44,395 bases of DNA from Halalkalirubrum salinum (GTDB lineage: Archaea; Halobacteriota; Halobacteria; Halobacteriales; Haloferacaceae). The notes under the pieces are model-generated. The model was not told the DNA's origin. It was given only the letters and a program-made list of their open reading frames with translations, and did no database searches. The stretch's first letter is position 1. The number at the start of each line of letters is the position of its first letter. Position numbers and translations under genes: made by a program. The stretch is taken from contig NZ_SRSG01000057.1 in assembly GCF_005543295.1 (NCBI RefSeq), forward strand, positions 1 through 44,395, read 5' to 3'. Shown here piece by piece: positions 42,259 through 44,395 of the stretch.

Positions 42259-42732
42259 ATGCGGCGAGAGGATTTCACCCTGACCGTCTCACATGTCAAA
42301 TGGGTATCGACGGGCGGTGCCCCCGAACAGCCACACGTCCGGATCGATTGTCACGGCGCAGACACCCAACTCGTCAACCGGCTAACTGGTTCCGACAACG
42401 AGTTGCTCACAAACGAGGAGACAGACGTTGCCTTCCGGCTCCATGATCCGATCGATGATGAGAATCCAGCGGGCGTCGTCAGCGTTACCAACCGAATCAC
42501 TGGGAGCTTCATACTCGAACTGAACGAATTTGTCGAAGACGTCCTCCAATTCATTCAGGCGACCCGCGAGTACGGCGCGAGTACTGAAAACGGCGATGGG
42601 ACCTATCAAGTCGAAATCTTCGTCGATGACGAACCGCTCGTCACGTACGAGAAGTCGACGTTTTTGATCTACGATCCAGATGGTAATCTCCTCCGTTCCC
42701 AGAGCTTGATCCCGTCAGGAATTGAATTATAA
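42259..42732 (+). CDS. DUF5793 family protein
   Basis: 157 aa haloarchaeal protein. The N-terminus REDFTLTVSHVKWVSTGGAPEQPHVRIDCHG and the segment EETDVAFRLHDPIDDENPAGVVSVTNRITGSFILELNEFVEDVLQFIQATREYG match what I know as DUF5793. No signal or membrane segment. Function unknown. Divergent from the PilB-like gene, with a 159-nt intergenic region. Confidence 0.8.
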   Translation: MRREDFTLTVSHVKWVSTGGAPEQPHVRIDCHGADTQLVNRLTGSDNELLTNEETDVAFRLHDPIDDENPAGVVSVTNRITGSFILELNEFVEDVLQFIQATREYGASTENGDGTYQVEIFVDDEPLVTYEKSTFLIYDPDGNLLRSQSLIPSGIEL

Positions 42733-42782
42733 AACAAGTGTCGATCGGGATCGGGTGATCGACAGAAATCGGACGACATTTT

Positions 42783-43433
42783 ATGACTGATCGCTCATAC
42801 CGTTGTGTGCAAAACGTAACGAATCGCATTCGGAATCCCTTTGGAATGGAACCGCCGTGTGAGCGGTACGTCCCCGGCTACGGCGACGCGAACGCGCACT
42901 TTCACGTGATCGGCGACCACCCGGGCATCCATGGCGGGATCGACTCCGGCGTTCCCTTCACCGAGACTGCACCGAGCGAGGCGCTTCAGGCGGCCCTCGT
43001 CGAGGCCGGATTGTTCAAATCAGCCGGCGACGAGCCGACCGTCGATCGGACCTTTCTCTCGTATCTGTATATGTGTTTTTCCGAGACCGAACCGACAGCA
43101 GCGGCATACGCAGATATGGAACGGTTCTTCGACGCCGAACTGCGGGCGATCGCCGCCCACGTGCTGTTGCCAGTTGGCGTCCGAGCGACCGAGCATGTGT
43201 TGTCCAACTACACCGCGCGGTCGGCCGACTCTCTCGACATGGCTCAACTGCACGGACAAGAAATCCGCGGAAGTGGCTTTCTTGTCGTCCCGATTGCCGA
43301 TCCAGCCAAGTGGGCTAATGATGAAGCCGATCGATTGGTCGACGCGCTTCGAACCCTCCAAGCAACCGACTATCGGCGTGAGAGTGATCTTGGGCGATTT
43401 ATTGCCGGATCGGAACCGTACTTTGTGCGGTGA
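42783..43433 (+). CDS. Uracil-DNA glycosylase superfamily protein
   Basis: 216 aa. The motif HVIGDHPGIHGGIDSGVPFT corresponds to the water-activating motif A of family 4/5 uracil-DNA glycosylases (GExPGxxED). The Cys pair upstream (RCVQN and PPCERYVPGYGD) is in the place of the Fe-S cluster ligands of family 4, though later Cys ligands are not obvious. The C-terminal LVVPIADPAKW stands where the HPS motif is expected. Repair function is likely but not certain, because motif residues deviate. Confidence 0.75.
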   Translation: MTDRSYRCVQNVTNRIRNPFGMEPPCERYVPGYGDANAHFHVIGDHPGIHGGIDSGVPFTETAPSEALQAALVEAGLFKSAGDEPTVDRTFLSYLYMCFSETEPTAAAYADMERFFDAELRAIAAHVLLPVGVRATEHVLSNYTARSADSLDMAQLHGQEIRGSGFLVVPIADPAKWANDEADRLVDALRTLQATDYRRESDLGRFIAGSEPYFVR

Positions 43434-43455
43434 TCGGTGACAGATCTGTCGACTG

Positions 43456-43559
43456 TATCTTTCAGAATAACTGGTAGGTTCGATCTTTCAGAATAACTGG
43501 TAGGTTCGATCTTTCAGAATAACTGGTAGGTTCGATCTTTCAGAATAACTGGTAGGTTC
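43456..43559. repeat. 26-bp tandem repeat between the UDG-like and COG1325 genes
   Basis: Unit GATCTTTCAGAATAACTGGT plus AGGTTC. Four copies: 43456-43481 (first base differs), 43482-43507, 43508-43533 and 43534-43559; the first four bases of a fifth copy follow. The copies are otherwise identical. A 26-bp unit cannot keep a reading frame, so the array is non-coding. It ends 40 bp before the COG1325 start codon. Confidence 0.92.
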
Positions 43560-43599
43560 GATCGCGCCGTTTTTGCCCGCGCCGCTCATTTCTCTCCCT

Positions 43600-44031
43600 A
43601 TGGCGAGTGTACCCTTTCACTACATTGATTTGCGGACCTTCTGTTATGCAACAGAGGATCAAAAGCGGGTTGAAGCCGCCCTCCGAAACGTGTTGCCTGA
43701 TGATTTTCCACTCGATCGCGTCGAAAACACCGGCCACCACGGCGATCGGATCGTAATCCTCTCTGCGCGCGTCGAGCGCGCCGACGAGATGCGGCATGTC
43801 CTGGACCGACTGAGCGAACTATCGAACATCGACACGATCATCGACGAACTCGACGAGCGGATCGACGACAACTGTTCGTTCTTTTTGCGGCTCGACAAAC
43901 AACAGGCCTTTTCAGATTCGATCGAACTCGGTGAGGGAATTACGCTCCGCGCGAAAGTCGAAGCCTACCCAGCAAAACACGAAAAGGCAGTCGCGAACGC
44001 GACGACGGCGCTCGAACAAACGAGTGTGTAA
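43600..44031 (+). CDS. RNA-binding protein, COG1325 family
   Basis: 143 aa. The start VPFHYIDLRTFCYATEDQKRVEAALRNVLP and the following HHGDRIVILSARVERADEMRHVLDRLSEL match the archaeal COG1325 RNA-binding family (PF01877), which has been linked to the exosome. The C-terminal part carries LRLDKQQAFSDSIELGEGITLRAKVEAYPAK. The ATG at 43600 fits the family length; the longer frame would run into the repeat-flanking promoter. Confidence 0.88.
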   Translation: MASVPFHYIDLRTFCYATEDQKRVEAALRNVLPDDFPLDRVENTGHHGDRIVILSARVERADEMRHVLDRLSELSNIDTIIDELDERIDDNCSFFLRLDKQQAFSDSIELGEGITLRAKVEAYPAKHEKAVANATTALEQTSV

Positions 44032-44052
44032 TGAGTGCGAATCGATCGTCAG

Positions 44053-44361
44053 TTAGGGCGTTTCTGTCCACTTGATCGAACACCCCTGCGAGGGTCGATC
44101 GGGGTGTTCGACCTGCGCACCGGCGAGGACAGCCTCGATCGCGTCGCGGACGTAGTACTCCGTGGCCTCCTCGTCAGGGCTGAGTGCGTCGTCAAGCTGA
44201 CCGTGGTACGCAAGTGTCCACTCACTGCCGGACTGTTCGAAGAGGAATGGATCCGGCGTACACACCGCGCCGTACTCGGCAGCGACTGACTGTGTCTCGT
44301 CAGATCTATCCAAATGAAGTGTGATCGTGGAAGCTACACAGAGACTCCTCTCAGAACTCAA
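44053..44361 (-). pseudogene. C-terminal remnant of a peroxiredoxin-like (PRX_like1) redoxin
   Basis: The frame reads DETQSVAAEYGAVCTPDPFLFEQSG through LAYHGQLDDALSP to AQVEHPDRPSQGCSIKWTE. These are the C-terminal hallmarks of thioredoxin-fold PRX_like1 proteins (AYGAxCTPDxFLFD and PSxGCSIKWK). The N-terminal half with the CxxxC-type active site is absent: an in-frame TGA stands directly before the TTG at 44361, and the residues before DETQ do not match the family. Truncation, frameshift or an insertion just beyond the window edge could explain this. Confidence 0.7.
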
Positions 44362-44395
44362 TCAGGAATACCGCGTTCTGCTAAAGAAATAACGG

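Overview
The window is chromosomal DNA from a haloarchaeon (class Halobacteria). The predicted proteins are acidic. Several families are archaeal or largely haloarchaeal: TFE, tRNA C56 methyltransferase, RNase P component 4, CbiX with a DR2241 partner, an HTH_10 regulator of bacterio-opsin-activator type, and DUF2110, DUF5803 and DUF5793. Promoters look archaeal: a TATA-like box lies about 25-28 nt before starts that often have no leader. The hexamer CGATCG is very common throughout. I cannot name the genus from sequence alone. I saw no rRNA, tRNA, CRISPR array or complete insertion sequence.

Layout. 0.1-1.7 kb: a CaCA-type cation exchanger and an acylphosphatase. 1.7-6.8 kb: a complete branched-chain-amino-acid-type ABC importer operon (livJ-H-M-G-F, minus strand) whose substrate-binding lipoprotein is broken by a one-base frame slip in its Gly/Asn/Asp linker. 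6.9-9.2 kb: an HTH_10 regulator divergent from an aldehyde dehydrogenase. A shared palindrome centred on CCATGG sits in that divergent promoter, in front of livJ, and inside the regulator gene, which suggests one local regulon. 9.3-16 kb: a 7TM-PAS histidine-kinase-like sensor, a zinc-finger-like hypothetical, DUF429, an HxlR regulator divergent from DoxX, a carotenoid oxygenase divergent from a VOC protein plus flavin reductase, and a 35-residue protein. 16-20.4 kb: a membrane protein and an ABC-2 exporter whose first permease is fused to a PrsW-like protease domain.

20.5-23.8 kb: MscS channel, YhbY, RNase P component 4, a Gly/Met-rich protein, DUF2797 and Hsp20 (all minus strand). 23.8-24.3 kb: a gene-poor stretch with a small inverted-repeat element that looks like a MITE. 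24.3-31.2 kb: a BsuPI-type protein, an SDR enzyme, Trm56, the TFE-DUF2110-DUF5803 cluster, a membrane protein, and the cbiX-DR2241 pair. 31.4-35.8 kb: a TAXI-TRAP importer operon. 35.8-38.3 kb: a conserved protein, CysS and DUF357. 38.4-42.1 kb: a two-gene type IV pilus/secretion module (PilC-like and PilB-like) of more AT-rich composition. 42.3-44.0 kb: DUF5793, a uracil-DNA-glycosylase-like protein and a COG1325 RNA-binding protein. The right edge holds the C-terminal remnant of a peroxiredoxin-like protein.

Three non-coding tandem repeats with 24-26 bp units (26284-26417, 38368-38419, 43456-43559) and a 21-bp coding repeat in the TAXI lipoprotein show that short tandem duplication has been active here. 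The best candidates for something new are the CCATGG operator set, the ABC-2/PrsW fusion exporter, the tandem repeats, and the operator cluster between cbiX and the TRAP operon.
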